Assembly (NCBI RefSeq): GCF_945873775.1
Contig: NZ_CAMCEC010000008.1
Span: 1 to 64,000 of the forward strand
From: an uncultured Treponema sp.
GTDB lineage: Bacteria > Spirochaetota > Spirochaetia > Treponematales > Treponemataceae
Length of the DNA stretch: 64,000 bases
Reading direction: 5' to 3'
The stretch's first letter is position 1, and each line of letters begins with the position of its first letter. Shown piece after piece: positions 1-9,259 of this stretch. A program made the translations under genes and the position numbers. The notes beneath the pieces are model-generated. The model saw only the letters and a program-made list of their open reading frames with translations, made no database searches and was not told the DNA's origin.

Positions 1-22
1 TTCTTTCATACATCTCCCGATG

Positions 23-55
23 CCCCTCCAGACTACTGGAGGGGGCTTTCTTTTC
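23..55 (+). terminator. Rho-independent terminator
   Basis: A 9-bp perfect stem (CCCCTCCAG / CTGGAGGGG) with a 4-nt loop is followed by a pyrimidine-rich run ending in TTTT. It probably ends a gene lying upstream of the window. Confidence 0.7.
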
Positions 56-112
56 GCCAGTGGGGGCGCGTCCCGCGCCGTCAAGCCCGCTTGATTTACT
101 TCGCTAAATATG

Positions 113-118
113 TATAAT
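113..118 (+). promoter_or_regulatory. -10 box, leaderless-type
   Basis: TATAAT lies 6 nt before the ATG at 125, and no ribosome binding site is present. This matches the pattern seen before several other genes in the window. Confidence 0.4.
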
Positions 119-124
119 TTCAAT

Positions 125-307
125 ATGACAAAAGAGTTTTCAAATTGGACTGATTATGACCACTGGCTTATTGCTGATTATGGAATGATGGTTATAAGCG
201 GCAAGGAACGAATGGCTACAAATTACGATAAATATTTCATAAATAAAATTGAAGAGATTGATGGAAAGATTGTCGTTGAATATGAGGAAGCCAACACTCC
301 AAGATAA
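125..307 (+). CDS. small hypothetical protein
   Basis: Sixty residues, acidic and rich in aromatic residues (Trp, Tyr) in the first third; I do not recognise a family. An in-frame ATG at 110 would add five residues. I prefer 125 because TATAAT sits 6 nt before it, as for other apparently leaderless genes here, and neither start has a Shine-Dalgarno sequence. The composition (charged C-terminal half, alternating hydrophobic positions) looks protein-like rather than random. It could be a full small protein or the surviving end of a larger gene. Confidence 0.45.
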   Translation: MTKEFSNWTDYDHWLIADYGMMVISGKERMATNYDKYFINKIEEIDGKIVVEYEEANTPR

Positions 308-457
308 AAGTTCGTGCATTTTTTAATTATTTGATTTAATTTTTACTTCCGATAATGTGATATTTCAGCTGATAATTTAATCCCCACCGACATTCCTTGT
401 CGCATTGACCGGTTATAATCAGTTTGCAAAGCTGAATGGTGTTTTAACGGAGGTTTT

Positions 458-1666
458 ATGGCTGATTTTGTATTTCCGTCAGATCCTATGGAGATTTGCC
501 AGTGCCTGTATAATACAGAAAGCTATTTCTGCAGATGTGTCGGATATTGCGAATTTCACAAAGCATATCTGACAGCAAAGCAGCTCAAGACAAAAAACTG
601 CCTCGGAAAACAGTGCGACGCCTTAATCAGGCAGACAAGCCATCAGTTTTGGGTCGAACGCTCATTGCTAAAAATGGACAAGAAGCTAAAAAAACAGGAA
701 GCTGCAGCAAAACTTCACGACACAACAAGGAAAAACATGCAATCGGCAAAAAAGGCAGAACCTGTAATAAAGAAAAAACGCTACATCTGCATTGACCTTG
801 AAATGAACGAGCTTACATCAAAGGAACGCAAATCCGTAAAAGGAATGGCTGGAGAAGTGATTCAGATTGGAGCGGTCATGCTTGATGAGAATTTTAATTG
901 CATAAGCCAGTTCGCATCTTACGTAAAGCCGGTTTTCAGCCACGTTACGGAAGAAATCACAAAGCTAACAGGAATCTCGGACGAAACGGTTGCCCACGCC
1001 GACAGTTTTTCAACTGCTTTCTATAAACTTTATTCTTGGGCTGGAAAAGACGATATAACGACTTTCTGCTGGAGCGACAGCGATTACAAGCAGCTTTGGA
1101 ACGAAATTTATGTGAAGGCAAAAAATCATGATGAATACAGGGAATTTCTAGAGACATTTGCCGACCTGCAGCTTGCTTTCGGAAAAAGACTTGATGCGGA
1201 AAAAACTCTTTCTTTGGATGCGGCGATGAAACTCTGCCACCTGAAATTCAAAGGTCAAAGACACAACGCGTTGGCGGACGCATTCAACACGGCAAGAATT
1301 CTTTTCAAAATGCAGGAATCGGACAAATCTTCAATTGAAAATCTGCCGAAGTTGTCAGCATACACTGAAACCGTCATCTCCAAGAGATTTGAGGCGAACC
1401 GCACAAAAGAAAAAGATTTTACGACGAGCATAGCGTCATTCATCGCACCGGAACTGCTTGCCAAATTCGGCTATTCGGAAGAAAAAGAAGTGAAAAAAAC
1501 TGAAATCCCGCAAAAAGAAAAAACGGCTTTCTCAAAATTCCTTTCAAAGAAAATCACCTGCCGCAGATACGGAATAACGCCCTCCAGATGGCTCAAATTT
1601 TCCGTAAAAATGATTTTCACAAAAGACATGAAAGTGATGAAAGCAGGAGAAGAAATGGTTGTATAA
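458..1666 (+). CDS. DEDD-family 3'-5' exonuclease-domain protein
   Basis: A 402-aa protein with a clear DEDD exonuclease fold at about residues 108-280: Exo I motif DLEMNE near 113, Exo II region FCWSDSDYK near 203, and Exo III motif HNALADA near 271. The family removes nucleotides from DNA or RNA 3' ends using two metal ions. The N-terminal 100 residues hold several Cys (CQCLY, CRCVGYC, CLGKQC) that could bind zinc, followed by a Lys-rich linker. The C-terminal 120 residues are basic with no recognised domain. GGAGG 8 nt before ATG supports the start. It stands alone; its substrate cannot be told from the sequence. Confidence 0.8.
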   Translation: MADFVFPSDPMEICQCLYNTESYFCRCVGYCEFHKAYLTAKQLKTKNCLGKQCDALIRQTSHQFWVERSLLKMDKKLKKQEAAAKLHDTTRKNMQSAKKAEPVIKKKRYICIDLEMNELTSKERKSVKGMAGEVIQIGAVMLDENFNCISQFASYVKPVFSHVTEEITKLTGISDETVAHADSFSTAFYKLYSWAGKDDITTFCWSDSDYKQLWNEIYVKAKNHDEYREFLETFADLQLAFGKRLDAEKTLSLDAAMKLCHLKFKGQRHNALADAFNTARILFKMQESDKSSIENLPKLSAYTETVISKRFEANRTKEKDFTTSIASFIAPELLAKFGYSEEKEVKKTEIPQKEKTAFSKFLSKKITCRRYGITPSRWLKFSVKMIFTKDMKVMKAGEEMVV

Positions 1667-1745
1667 TAGAAAGATTGATGCATTAATAAATTTAAAATCT
1701 CCGCGGACAGCAGATTGCTATCTGTGGAGATTCATTTTTTAGCTT

Positions 1746-3278
1746 CTATTTTATTTCAAAAGTTCTTTCATTGCCGAGGCTGTCTTTTGAAGTGTAGGCA
1801 GCAGGATTTCCGCTCTCGTCAAAAACAAGTTCGGATGCTGCTGTAAGGCTTTCTGCTCCTTTTGCAACAATGTCCTTTATTTTCCCGTTCTCAAAAAGAG
1901 CAATGCAGTTCAAAGGCCTGTAGTATTTACTGTTTCCCTGAAGAACCTGCGAGTAGCTTCCGATTGCGCAGCCTATGCGACCGTTTGTGAACTAGACTTT
2001 CTGCAGAATGCAGCTTGTGTATTTTTTGCGCGCGACTTTCACATCTGGATTTTCAGCGGTTGAAACCTGCACTGTCGTTGTCTCCATCGGAACTTCCGCA
2101 TAAGGCGACAGGAGAATTTTCTTCAGGCTGAAATTTTCATTGAATTCAACATTCGTTGTGGAAATTCCATTTGCGCCGACTTTGACTACAAATGGATTTC
2201 TCGACACCGCGCTTCTCAATGTTTTTGTGCTGAAAAATTTCAGCGTGATTACGCCGTATGGAACGCTTCCGCTTGATTCCGGTCTTTTTACTGTTTTCCC
2301 CTGCATGACTGGAGTTCCCTCCTCAAGGTCAAAATAAATTCCAGCCTGCTCCAGACCGAAAAGAAAATGCTTGTCAGTCATGTCAACTGTCATTTCTTCC
2401 GGGAAATTGTCTTCAAAGTTTTTGAAAGGCATGCTTGGAGACAAGTGCCAGTACTCTCCGTTGAATTTCAAGGTCGAGGCTCTGTCGGGAATGCATGAGA
2501 TTATTTTTCCGTCCTCTGAGATTACAACCTCGCTTCTTGCCTTTGTGCTGAATCCGAGCTGGTGCTTTAAGGATGATGACGGAGTGAAGCTTTTCGGCTT
2601 TCCTGACTCATAGAAAGTCAGCGTTGAGCCGGAGTTGAATTTTGCGTTTGACTTCAGCTTTGTAAGAAACGCGGCGGTGCTTCCGTCCGCCGGAACTGCG
2701 CTCTCAAGGTTTCCGCTTTCATAGAATATTATGAAATTTCTTGTTCTTATCTCCATTTCTCCGTCTGGAGTTTTTGCAGTCGCTGTTCTTTCGCCTGGCG
2801 CGGACGAGCCGTAAAGATACGCTGACGTTACAGTTCCGTTTTCGTGGAAAATCAGAGGCTTGTCTTTTGCGAGTGCTGCTCCGCTGCTTGGAGTTGCGGC
2901 TATGTTGAATGTTCCGGCTTTTGTTTCAAGTTGCTGAGTGCCTTCAAGAAAAGTGAGCTTTATGATTCCGCTCTCGTAGAATTCAGCTCTTGTGTTTACC
3001 GCGAATTTCCCGGCTTCCGTTTCAATCTCTTGACTGCCTTCAAGCTGCATTGACTTTACATTTCCGTTCTCATAGAAAGTGACTGTGGAAGTTGCCGGAG
3101 CTGTCAGGTTTCCGTATTTTGTTTCAATCTCGAAAGGCTGGGCAAGCACTGCCGCCTTGTTTCCTTCCTCATCATTTGTGATTTTCAGGACTGGTGCGTT
3201 CTGTCCGTTCGGCAAAGTTTCCGCTGTGAGAGCCGCCATTGCAATTGTTATTGCTGCCAGCAGTGCTGCTTTCTTCAT
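1746..3278 (-). pseudogene. exported YwqK/MORN-like repeat protein, broken by in-frame TAG
   Basis: The reading frame runs from an ATG at 3278 (GGAG 6 nt upstream, better than the ATG at 3293) to TAA-free sequence as far as a TAG at 1992-1994, then continues in the same frame for 81 more codons to a stop at 1746-1748. The part beyond the TAG still reads like the same protein and holds another repeat-like segment (FENGKIKDI). The N-terminus is a signal peptide (KKAALLAAITIAMAALTAE). At least five repeats of the form FYENGNVKS...G occur about 40-50 residues apart, resembling YwqK/MORN-type beta repeats of exported proteins. Either the last 80 residues have been lost by a nonsense mutation, or the shorter 428-aa form is functional. 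It lies 2-17 bp downstream of the Sel1 gene, probably co-transcribed. Confidence 0.7.
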
Positions 3279-3295
3279 TTTTTTCTCCGTCATTT

Positions 3296-4000
3296 TTATA
3301 TATTGTTAAGAAAGTCCGTTGCTTCCTGTACGCCGTTTTCAGAAGCTATGCGGAGAAATTTTTTTCCGTCAGTTTCATTTTTCTCAAGGAAATCTCCGTT
3401 GAATAAAAGTTTTCCATATTCATAGCAGGCATAAGGAACATTTCTTACAACTGCGTTTTTTAAATAAATAAGTCCTGTTTTTGCATCGGCATTGCAGCCT
3501 TCACCGGTAATAAGCATTGCTCCATAGCAGCCTGCCGCCTCATTGCTTTTGTCCTTGACTTTTTCAAAATACTCGAATGCTTTTTGTTTATTTACATCGC
3601 AGCCTCTGCCAAATCTGTAGGACAAGCCTGCTGCCAATGCTACATCTGGATATTTCTTGAATACTTTTTCAATTTTTGCTTCTGGCTCTTGCTCGATATA
3701 CTCAATCGCCTGGGTATACTTTCCTTCGTTGTAAAGATTAAAAAAGGAAGCCGCAGTGTCCTTTGCATAGCTCATTTTGATTGAGAGAAAGACAAACAAT
3801 GCAAAAGCTGCAATCAGAATTGCGATTGGTATTAGGATTCCTTTTATTCCGTAATGCTTTACAGCAAGATTTCCTATGCCGATAACAATCAGAATGCCTA
3901 TGATTTTTCCGAGGCATCCGCCTTTCTGTTTTCCGTTGTTCCCGTTTTTCGAGAATAAGCTTCCAAGCATGACTCCGAGCCAAAAATTGTCGTTTGCCAT
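3296..4000 (-). CDS. Sel1-repeat membrane protein
   Basis: A 234-aa protein with two hydrophobic segments at about residues 30-48 and 53-74, after a Gly/Lys-rich N-terminus. A soluble region follows with about three Sel1-like helical repeats: AAGLSYRFGRG, CYGAMLITGEG, CYEYGKLLFNG, each followed by an A/T-x-x-Y/F-L/F-x-K/I helix. Sel1 repeats are protein-interaction scaffolds. The start is fixed by AAGGAG 6 nt before the ATG. It is first in a two-gene unit with the exported repeat protein. The binding partner is unknown. Confidence 0.75.
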   Translation of the reverse strand: MANDNFWLGVMLGSLFSKNGNNGKQKGGCLGKIIGILIVIGIGNLAVKHYGIKGILIPIAILIAAFALFVFLSIKMSYAKDTAASFFNLYNEGKYTQAIEYIEQEPEAKIEKVFKKYPDVALAAGLSYRFGRGCDVNKQKAFEYFEKVKDKSNEAAGCYGAMLITGEGCNADAKTGLIYLKNAVVRNVPYACYEYGKLLFNGDFLEKNETDGKKFLRIASENGVQEATDFLNNI

Positions 4001-4132
4001 AATAAACTCCTTTTAGAATAGTTTTATAAATACATACTACCCCCCCCGTCATAAAAAAATCAAGTGGAGGGTATTTTTTTTATTTAGAAAAATTGCAAGT
4101 TTTGATGAAATAATTTCATAATAAGAAATCAC

Positions 4133-4337
4133 GTTTTGCCGGGCAATGCAGAAATTTCATAAGCAGAAAATGCGTTGGGCGGCTCGTGAAATTTTTCGCA
4201 TGAGTAGAAAACACGTTGGGCAAACCGTAAAAATTTTCGCACGAGCAGAAAACGAGTTGGGCGGCGCATAAAAGTTTTCTCACGACCAAAAAATGCGTTG
4301 GGCAACGAATGAAATTATTTCATAAGAAGAAATTATG
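4133..4337. repeat. 41-bp periodic intergenic array 1
   Basis: Five imperfect units with an exact 41-bp period. GTTGGGC begins at 4174, 4215, 4256 and 4297, with a degenerate copy at 4133. The rest of each unit is semi-conserved (AAATTTTTCGCAYGAGYAGAAAAC). It fills most of the divergent region between the Sel1 gene and the AraC gene. Confidence 0.9.
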
Positions 4338-4401
4338 CGCTTTCAACAAACGGAATAATTCCGCGCCACGTTCTCCCACTTTCTCAATCGCAAATATCTG
4401 C

Positions 4402-4407
4402 TATAAT
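4402..4407 (+). promoter_or_regulatory. -10 box, leaderless-type
   Basis: TATAAT in the context CTGCTATAATCTTTT, 8 nt before the ATG at 4416. No Shine-Dalgarno sequence follows. Confidence 0.5.
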
Positions 4408-4415
4408 CTTTTGTC

Positions 4416-5270
4416 ATGATTCCACGAGAGACAATTAACAAGGCGATTGACTATATTCTTCTTCACCTGACAGCCCAGATTTCGGTTGACGATGTGGCGG
4501 CTTTCTGCGGCTGGTCGAAATTTTATTTTTGCCGGGAATTCAAGCGGTACACGGGGCAGAGCGTCCATTCGTTCATCAAGCGGATGCGCCTTGAACAGAT
4601 TACGATGAAGCTAAAGACCGGCGATAGAACAATCAGCGACATCTGCCTTGACTACGGAATCAGCCCTTCGAACTTTGTGCCGGCGTTCAAGAAGCAGCAG
4701 AAAATTTCGCCGTTCTATTTTAGGAAGGAGCTTGCGAGGCGGTCGGTTGAGCACGATTTTTTTCATGCTGCGGCGGATTCCGGCGGAAAAAATGGAAAGG
4801 CACGGCTTGCAAGTTTTGAGGAAGTTTCTGCAAAGGTGACGGTTGAAAATCTTCCGGATTATTTTGTAATTTACGAGCGGAAAATCGGGAACTACCACGA
4901 CATGAGAGACGACTGGTGCACTTTCATGGAAAAATATCAGCCGGTTGCGAAAAAAGGCGCAATCTGCTTTGAGAGGACTTTTGACGATCCTTCAGTTTCG
5001 GACGAGAACCGCTGCCTTTACGATTTGTGCATCGAGGCGGAAAAGGACTGCCCGCTTGAGAACACGTGCGTAATTCCGGGCGGAAAATTCGCGGTCTACC
5101 ACTTTAAGGGAAGCCACAAGGAAATCTACGCAGCGTACCAGAATATGTTCAACGTGTGGTTTCCAAAAACCAGCGCAAAATTCGCAGAGCGCATGGGATT
5201 CGACAAATACATTTACGTGAACGACGACGCAACCTACATGGAAATCGACCTGTGCTTTCCGATTGAATAG
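4416..5270 (+). CDS. AraC-family regulator with effector-binding domain
   Basis: A 284-aa protein. Residues about 5-105 form the double helix-turn-helix of AraC/XylS proteins (ISVDDVAAFCGWSKFYFCREF, then RTISDICLDYGISPSNFVPAFKK). Residues about 140-284 resemble a GyrI-like/effector-binding domain, which commonly binds small hydrophobic or cationic ligands. The DNA-binding domain is N-terminal, as in the MarA/Rob-like arrangement. No Shine-Dalgarno sequence is present, and TATAAT sits 8 nt before the ATG, so the mRNA is probably leaderless. Its target could be itself or a nearby exporter, but that is inference. Confidence 0.85.
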   Translation: MIPRETINKAIDYILLHLTAQISVDDVAAFCGWSKFYFCREFKRYTGQSVHSFIKRMRLEQITMKLKTGDRTISDICLDYGISPSNFVPAFKKQQKISPFYFRKELARRSVEHDFFHAAADSGGKNGKARLASFEEVSAKVTVENLPDYFVIYERKIGNYHDMRDDWCTFMEKYQPVAKKGAICFERTFDDPSVSDENRCLYDLCIEAEKDCPLENTCVIPGGKFAVYHFKGSHKEIYAAYQNMFNVWFPKTSAKFAERMGFDKYIYVNDDATYMEIDLCFPIE

Positions 5271-5322
5271 AATTTCAAAAAAGCAAGACACCTGGTATCA
5301 ATATTCACCTTTTCAGCCGTTT

Positions 5323-7800
5323 TTATAGATACCTCCCGGTAATGCTCCCCTCATTATTCTGTATCTCCTCCGGAGTTCCGCTGGCCACGATTTGTCCGCC
5401 TGCTTCACCTCCGCCCGGTCCCATGTCGATTACATAATCGGCGTTTCGGATCACATCAAGGTCATGCTCGATAACAATGACGGTCGCACCGTTGTCAATG
5501 AGTGCCTGAAAAACACCAAGCAATACCCGTACATCCAGCGGGTGCAGGCCGATAGACGGCTCGTCAAACACAAAAACGGAATCTTCCTGTGTCTTGCCAA
5601 TCTCACTTGCCAGCTTCAAACGCTGCGCTTCACCGCCAGACAAACTCGGTGTTTCTTCGCCGAGTGTCAGATAGCCGAGGCCGAGCTGTTTCAGAATGTT
5701 CAGCCTTTGGCTGACGGTTTTCATGTCCTTGCAGAAGTCAATAGCGGAATTTACATCCATATCCATCAACTCCGGCAAAGAAACGCATTTGCCAGCTTTA
5801 TTTGTGAGCTTCACATCATAAGCAGCTCTTGCATAGCGTGAGCCTCGACAATCCGGGCAAGGAATGTTGACATCCGGCAGAAATTGAACATCCAAACTGA
5901 CAACACCTGTTCCGTCGCAGCCGGGGCAGCGAAGAGAGCCGGTGTTATAAGAAAAGTCACTTGCTTTATAACCTTTTTCCTTTGCGTCAGCAGATTTTGC
6001 ATACAGCTTTCGCAGTTCATCGTGAACACCTGCATAGGTGGAAACGGTTGAGCGAACATTGATCCCGATTGGTGTGGCATCAATGAGCTTGATATGCTGA
6101 ATACCCTCGGCGTTGACCGTGCGGATATGCTCAGGCATAGCGCTGCCGTTGATGCTTGCTTCCAGCGCCGGAACAAGACTTTCCAGCACCATTGTTGTCT
6201 TGCCGGAGCCGGACACACCGGTCACAACAGTGAGCCGCCCTTTTGGAATATCTACCTCTAACGGTTTGACCGTATGGATTTGAGAGGTAGACAGATGAAT
6301 CGTTCCGTTTGCAAACAGATCATTTTCTGCGGCGCGGGTGCGCAGCCTTGTTTCAGCCTTGCCGGAGAGGAATGGTCCGATCTGCGAAACCGGGCTTTCT
6401 TCAATGGTTGGAATTGACCCCTCAGCAATCACATGACCGCCTTTTGCACCTGCCTCCGGTCCCATTTCTATGATCCAGTCGGCTTCTTTCAAAATCTGGG
6501 TGTCATGATCTACCAAAATGACGGAATTTCCGTCCGCTACCAAAGCGTGCATCACACCGGTCAGTCCTACAATGTTGGCTGGGTGCAGACCGATGGATGG
6601 TTCGTCCAACACATACAAAACCCCTGTTGTACGGTTGCGGACAGCACGGGCAAGCTGCATCCGCTGGCGCTCACCGGTGGAAAGTGTAGACGCAGAACGG
6701 TCAAGCGTCAGATAGCCCAGCCCCAGATCCATCAGCCGTTTGGCGGTACTTTGGAACGCCTCACAAATACTTTCAGCCATCGGGCGCATTTCTTCCGGCA
6801 GACTTCCTGGGACACCCCGCACCCACTCTGCCAGCCGGGACAAAGTCATTGTGCAGGCTTCATCCAAAGAAATCCCCCGCAGTTTCGGAGCACGGGCAGT
6901 ATCTGAAAGGCGTGTGCCGTGGCACTCCGGACAAATATCCTCTTTCAAAAACTTTTCTACCCGCTTCATACCCTTTTCATCCTTGACCTTGGCAAGTGCG
7001 TTTTCCACGGTGTAAATGGCATTGTAGTAGGTGAAATCAAGTTCTCCCGCCTGATTGGAGTTCTTTGCTTTGTAAAGAATATGCTTCTTCACAGCCGGCC
7101 CGTGATAGACGATCTCTTTTTCTTCTGCGGTCAAATCACGGAACGGCACATCGGTACGCACACCCATTTCACGGCACACATCGGTCATCAGCGACCACAT
7201 CAGTCTATTCCACGGAGCGACTGCGCCCTCGTCAATGCTAAGTGTGTCATCCGGCACAAGACTTGCCATATCTACGGTTCGGACGCGGCCTGTGCCACCA
7301 CAGGTCTTACAGGCGCCTTGAGAATTGAACGCTAATTCCTCGGCAGACGGTGCGTAAAAATGAGCGCCGCACTCCAGACAAATGAGTTCTTTTCCTGCGG
7401 CGACAGCCAATGACTGTTTCATATAATGCCCATTCGGGCAGCGGTGGTTGGCAAGGCGGGAATACATCAGCCGCAGGCTGTTCAATAGCTCTGTCCCTGT
7501 GCCGAAAGTGCTGCGGATACCCGGTACGCCGGGACGCTGATGCAGCGCCAGTGCAGCAGGGACATACAGTGCCTCATCTACGCTGGCTTTGGATGCCTGC
7601 GTCATTCTTCGGCGGGTGTAGGTGGACAGAGCTTCGAGGTAGCGGCGTGATCCCTCAGCGTACAGTACACCCAGTGCCAGTGAGGATTTGCCGGAGCCGG
7701 ACACACCCGCAATTCCTACAATTTTACCTAGCGGAACATCTACATCAATGTTTTTAAGGTTGTGGACTTTCGCTCCACGAATCAGCATTTTATTGATCAT
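5323..7800 (-). CDS. UvrA-like ABC ATPase (short, UvrA2/DrrC type)
   Basis: An 825-aa protein with the UvrA plan: two ABC modules, each with a Walker A ([11 protein letters not shown] near 33; [11 protein letters not shown] in the second half) and signatures [12 protein letters not shown] and [12 protein letters not shown]. Zinc-finger pairs are visible (CPNGH...[28 protein letters not shown]...CPDCRGS). It is shorter than housekeeping UvrA (about 940 aa), which fits the UvrA-like class linked to drug or DNA-damage resistance rather than core repair. It begins 4 bp after the HxlR gene and is co-transcribed with it. Codon use is GC-richer than in the flanking genes, with Firmicutes-like style, so I infer horizontal transfer. 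Confidence 0.85.
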   Translation of the reverse strand: MINKMLIRGAKVHNLKNIDVDVPLGKIVGIAGVSGSGKSSLALGVLYAEGSRRYLEALSTYTRRRMTQASKASVDEALYVPAALALHQRPGVPGIRSTFGTGTELLNSLRLMYSRLANHRCPNGHYMKQSLAVAAGKELICLECGAHFYAPSAEELAFNSQGACKTCGGTGRVRTVDMASLVPDDTLSIDEGAVAPWNRLMWSLMTDVCREMGVRTDVPFRDLTAEEKEIVYHGPAVKKHILYKAKNSNQAGELDFTYYNAIYTVENALAKVKDEKGMKRVEKFLKEDICPECHGTRLSDTARAPKLRGISLDEACTMTLSRLAEWVRGVPGSLPEEMRPMAESICEAFQSTAKRLMDLGLGYLTLDRSASTLSTGERQRMQLARAVRNRTTGVLYVLDEPSIGLHPANIVGLTGVMHALVADGNSVILVDHDTQILKEADWIIEMGPEAGAKGGHVIAEGSIPTIEESPVSQIGPFLSGKAETRLRTRAAENDLFANGTIHLSTSQIHTVKPLEVDIPKGRLTVVTGVSGSGKTTMVLESLVPALEASINGSAMPEHIRTVNAEGIQHIKLIDATPIGINVRSTVSTYAGVHDELRKLYAKSADAKEKGYKASDFSYNTGSLRCPGCDGTGVVSLDVQFLPDVNIPCPDCRGSRYARAAYDVKLTNKAGKCVSLPELMDMDVNSAIDFCKDMKTVSQRLNILKQLGLGYLTLGEETPSLSGGEAQRLKLASEIGKTQEDSVFVFDEPSIGLHPLDVRVLLGVFQALIDNGATVIVIEHDLDVIRNADYVIDMGPGGGEAGGQIVASGTPEEIQNNEGSITGRYL

Positions 7801-7804
7801 TGTT

Positions 7805-8170
7805 TTACTCCAAATACTTAAAGCCCCATTTTGTCATTTCGTAAAAGACCGGCAGTAAATCTTTCCCTTTGTCAGAAAGCGAGTATTCCACATGGGGCGG
7901 TATCTCGTTGAATTGTACCCGGTCAACCAAACCGTCCTGCTCCAATTCCCGCAGAGAGGAAGTCAGCATGGTATTCGTAATGCCGCCCAGCGCCTTTTTC
8001 AGCTCTCCGAAGCGGATTGGGCTTTGGATGCACAGCTCATAAATGATCTGAAACTTCCAGCGGCCTTGCAGCATTTCCAAAAGCGGTGTCACAGGGCAGT
8101 TTCCAGCCTGCGTGGTAATGCCGTTATGAACAAGCTCCATATATTCCGCATAAGACATTTCTTTGCTCAT
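7805..8170 (-). CDS. HxlR-family transcriptional regulator
   Basis: A 121-aa winged-helix protein. The HxlR core is clear: [22 protein letters not shown], then [30 protein letters not shown], then [16 protein letters not shown]. HxlR proteins respond to electrophiles or redox signals, often via a Cys near the N-terminus; Cys24 here precedes the HTH. It is the first gene of a unit with the UvrA-like ATPase and is divergent from a flavin reductase, a typical HxlR arrangement. It probably represses both directions from the shared 136-bp gap. Confidence 0.88.
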   Translation of the reverse strand: MSKEMSYAEYMELVHNGITTQAGNCPVTPLLEMLQGRWKFQIIYELCIQSPIRFGELKKALGGITNTMLTSSLRELEQDGLVDRVQFNEIPPHVEYSLSDKGKDLLPVFYEMTKWGFKYLE

Positions 8171-8184
8171 TGAATCGTTCCTTT

Positions 8185-8202
8185 AGTATGATATTTCGTA
8201 CT
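8185..8202. promoter_or_regulatory. candidate HxlR operator
   Basis: An imperfect 18-bp palindrome (AGTATGATA / TTTCGTACT, 7 of 9 positions paired) lies just upstream of the HxlR start, in the divergent region. It resembles the short inverted repeats bound by HxlR-type dimers. This is inference from position and symmetry. Confidence 0.4.
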
Positions 8203-8223
8203 CAGTCAGAATAATCTGCGTAC

Positions 8224-8251
8224 TTGATTTATAAAACTATCCTAGTATAAT
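8224..8251 (+). promoter_or_regulatory. promoter of the flavin reductase gene
   Basis: TTGATT, a 16-bp spacer, then a perfect TATAAT; the gene's AAGGAG and ATG follow downstream. Confidence 0.6.
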
Positions 8252-8306
8252 AAGACTACCGAACGAAATCAAGCGTTTCGGCAATAAAAATATAAGGAGT
8301 TTTACT

Positions 8307-8813
8307 ATGAACGAAATTAACATCGGTCAGGCAACGGCTCTGACCTCCCCTGATCCGCTCGTGCTTGTCTGCACAAAGAAAGAGGACGGCAAACTGAATA
8401 TGGCACCCTTATCTTTCTTCATGTATGCCTCTTTCAATCCGCCTATGCTGGCCTTTGCGATGGGCAAGGCAGCCAACAGCGGTGAAAACATCCGCAGAAC
8501 CGGCAAGGCTGTTTTGGCCGCCCCCGGTGTCAGCCTGAAAGACGCAGTTATGGCCTACGGCAGCGCCAACGGCGGCAAAAAGGACAAACTGGCCCAAACG
8601 CCTATTGCCTTGCAGAGCATTGAGGGGACGGATATTCAGATCCCTGAAGATAGCCGCATTGCCTTTGAGGTCACGCTGGAGAAAACTGTGGAATCCGGCG
8701 ATCATTATCTGTACCTCTGCAACATCGACAAGATGCTTGCCGACGAAAGCAAAGAAGCGCTATTTGCTTGGGACGGATACGCTAAGGTCGCTCCCGCAGA
8801 AGAAAAAGAGTAA
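8307..8813 (+). CDS. flavin reductase family (FMN-binding split barrel) protein
   Basis: A 168-aa protein with the flavin-reductase-like split barrel: TSPDPLVLVCTKKEDGKLN, then MAPLSFFMYASFNPPMLAFAMG, then SGENIRRTGKAVL. The family binds FMN and transfers electrons from NAD(P)H, or acts on flavins of partner oxygenases. TATAAGGAG ends 7 nt before the ATG. It is divergent from the HxlR gene and shares its GC-richer codon use, so the three genes look like one acquired redox- or drug-responsive cassette. Confidence 0.82.
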   Translation: MNEINIGQATALTSPDPLVLVCTKKEDGKLNMAPLSFFMYASFNPPMLAFAMGKAANSGENIRRTGKAVLAAPGVSLKDAVMAYGSANGGKKDKLAQTPIALQSIEGTDIQIPEDSRIAFEVTLEKTVESGDHYLYLCNIDKMLADESKEALFAWDGYAKVAPAEEKE

Positions 8814-9259
8814 CTTTCCTTTCTATTCGATAAGAGGTACTTTGCTGCACGACGGCAAAAGAAAAAAAAGTCGTCGTACCACAGATGACTTGACACACCC
8901 ATTTGAAACGGCAGCTTTGATTTTCAGAGTCGCCGTCTTTCTCTGTCATGCATCCGGTTAGCAGCAATAAAGTCAAAAATAATGCGGAAGTGTAAAAAGA
9001 GTTGCCATGATTTGTATGAAAAACTGCCCATTGAGCCTGTCGAAATGAGCACATCCATTACATCCGGTGGTTACCCTATAGGTTCAAGCTACGACAAGTT
9101 CAACCACCGCATTTTCAACTTCTATTTCACAAATCCATTCTAAAAAAGCAAGAATTCATAAGTATAAAATTATTCTTTTCTGTAATATAAGAAGCATAAA
9201 CGATTCCGGCGCGCGGAAATCAATTCAAACAATTTTCTCTTTTTTACTTAGGGGTATTT
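8814..9259. other. intergenic region with lipoprotein-gene remnant and short repeat
   Basis: No intact gene. On the minus strand at about 8890-9010, one frame encodes a strong lipoprotein signal (SALFLTLLLLTGC followed by MTEKDGDSENQSC) with no usable start codon. A 24-bp dispersed repeat (9029-9052) lies directly at its 5' side. I read this as a lipoprotein gene remnant that has lost its start. From 9060 to 9259 I see only AT-rich sequence leading to the MATE gene. Confidence 0.35.
9029..9052. repeat. 24-bp dispersed repeat, copy 1
   Basis: CATTGAGCCTGTCGAAATGA plus SCAC. The same sequence with one mismatch occurs at 33862-33885. Confidence 0.7.

Noticed and set aside
6433-6906. long plus-strand ORFs opposite the UvrA-like gene
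   Set aside because: They are antisense shadows of a GC-richer gene; no ribosome sites or protein-like composition.
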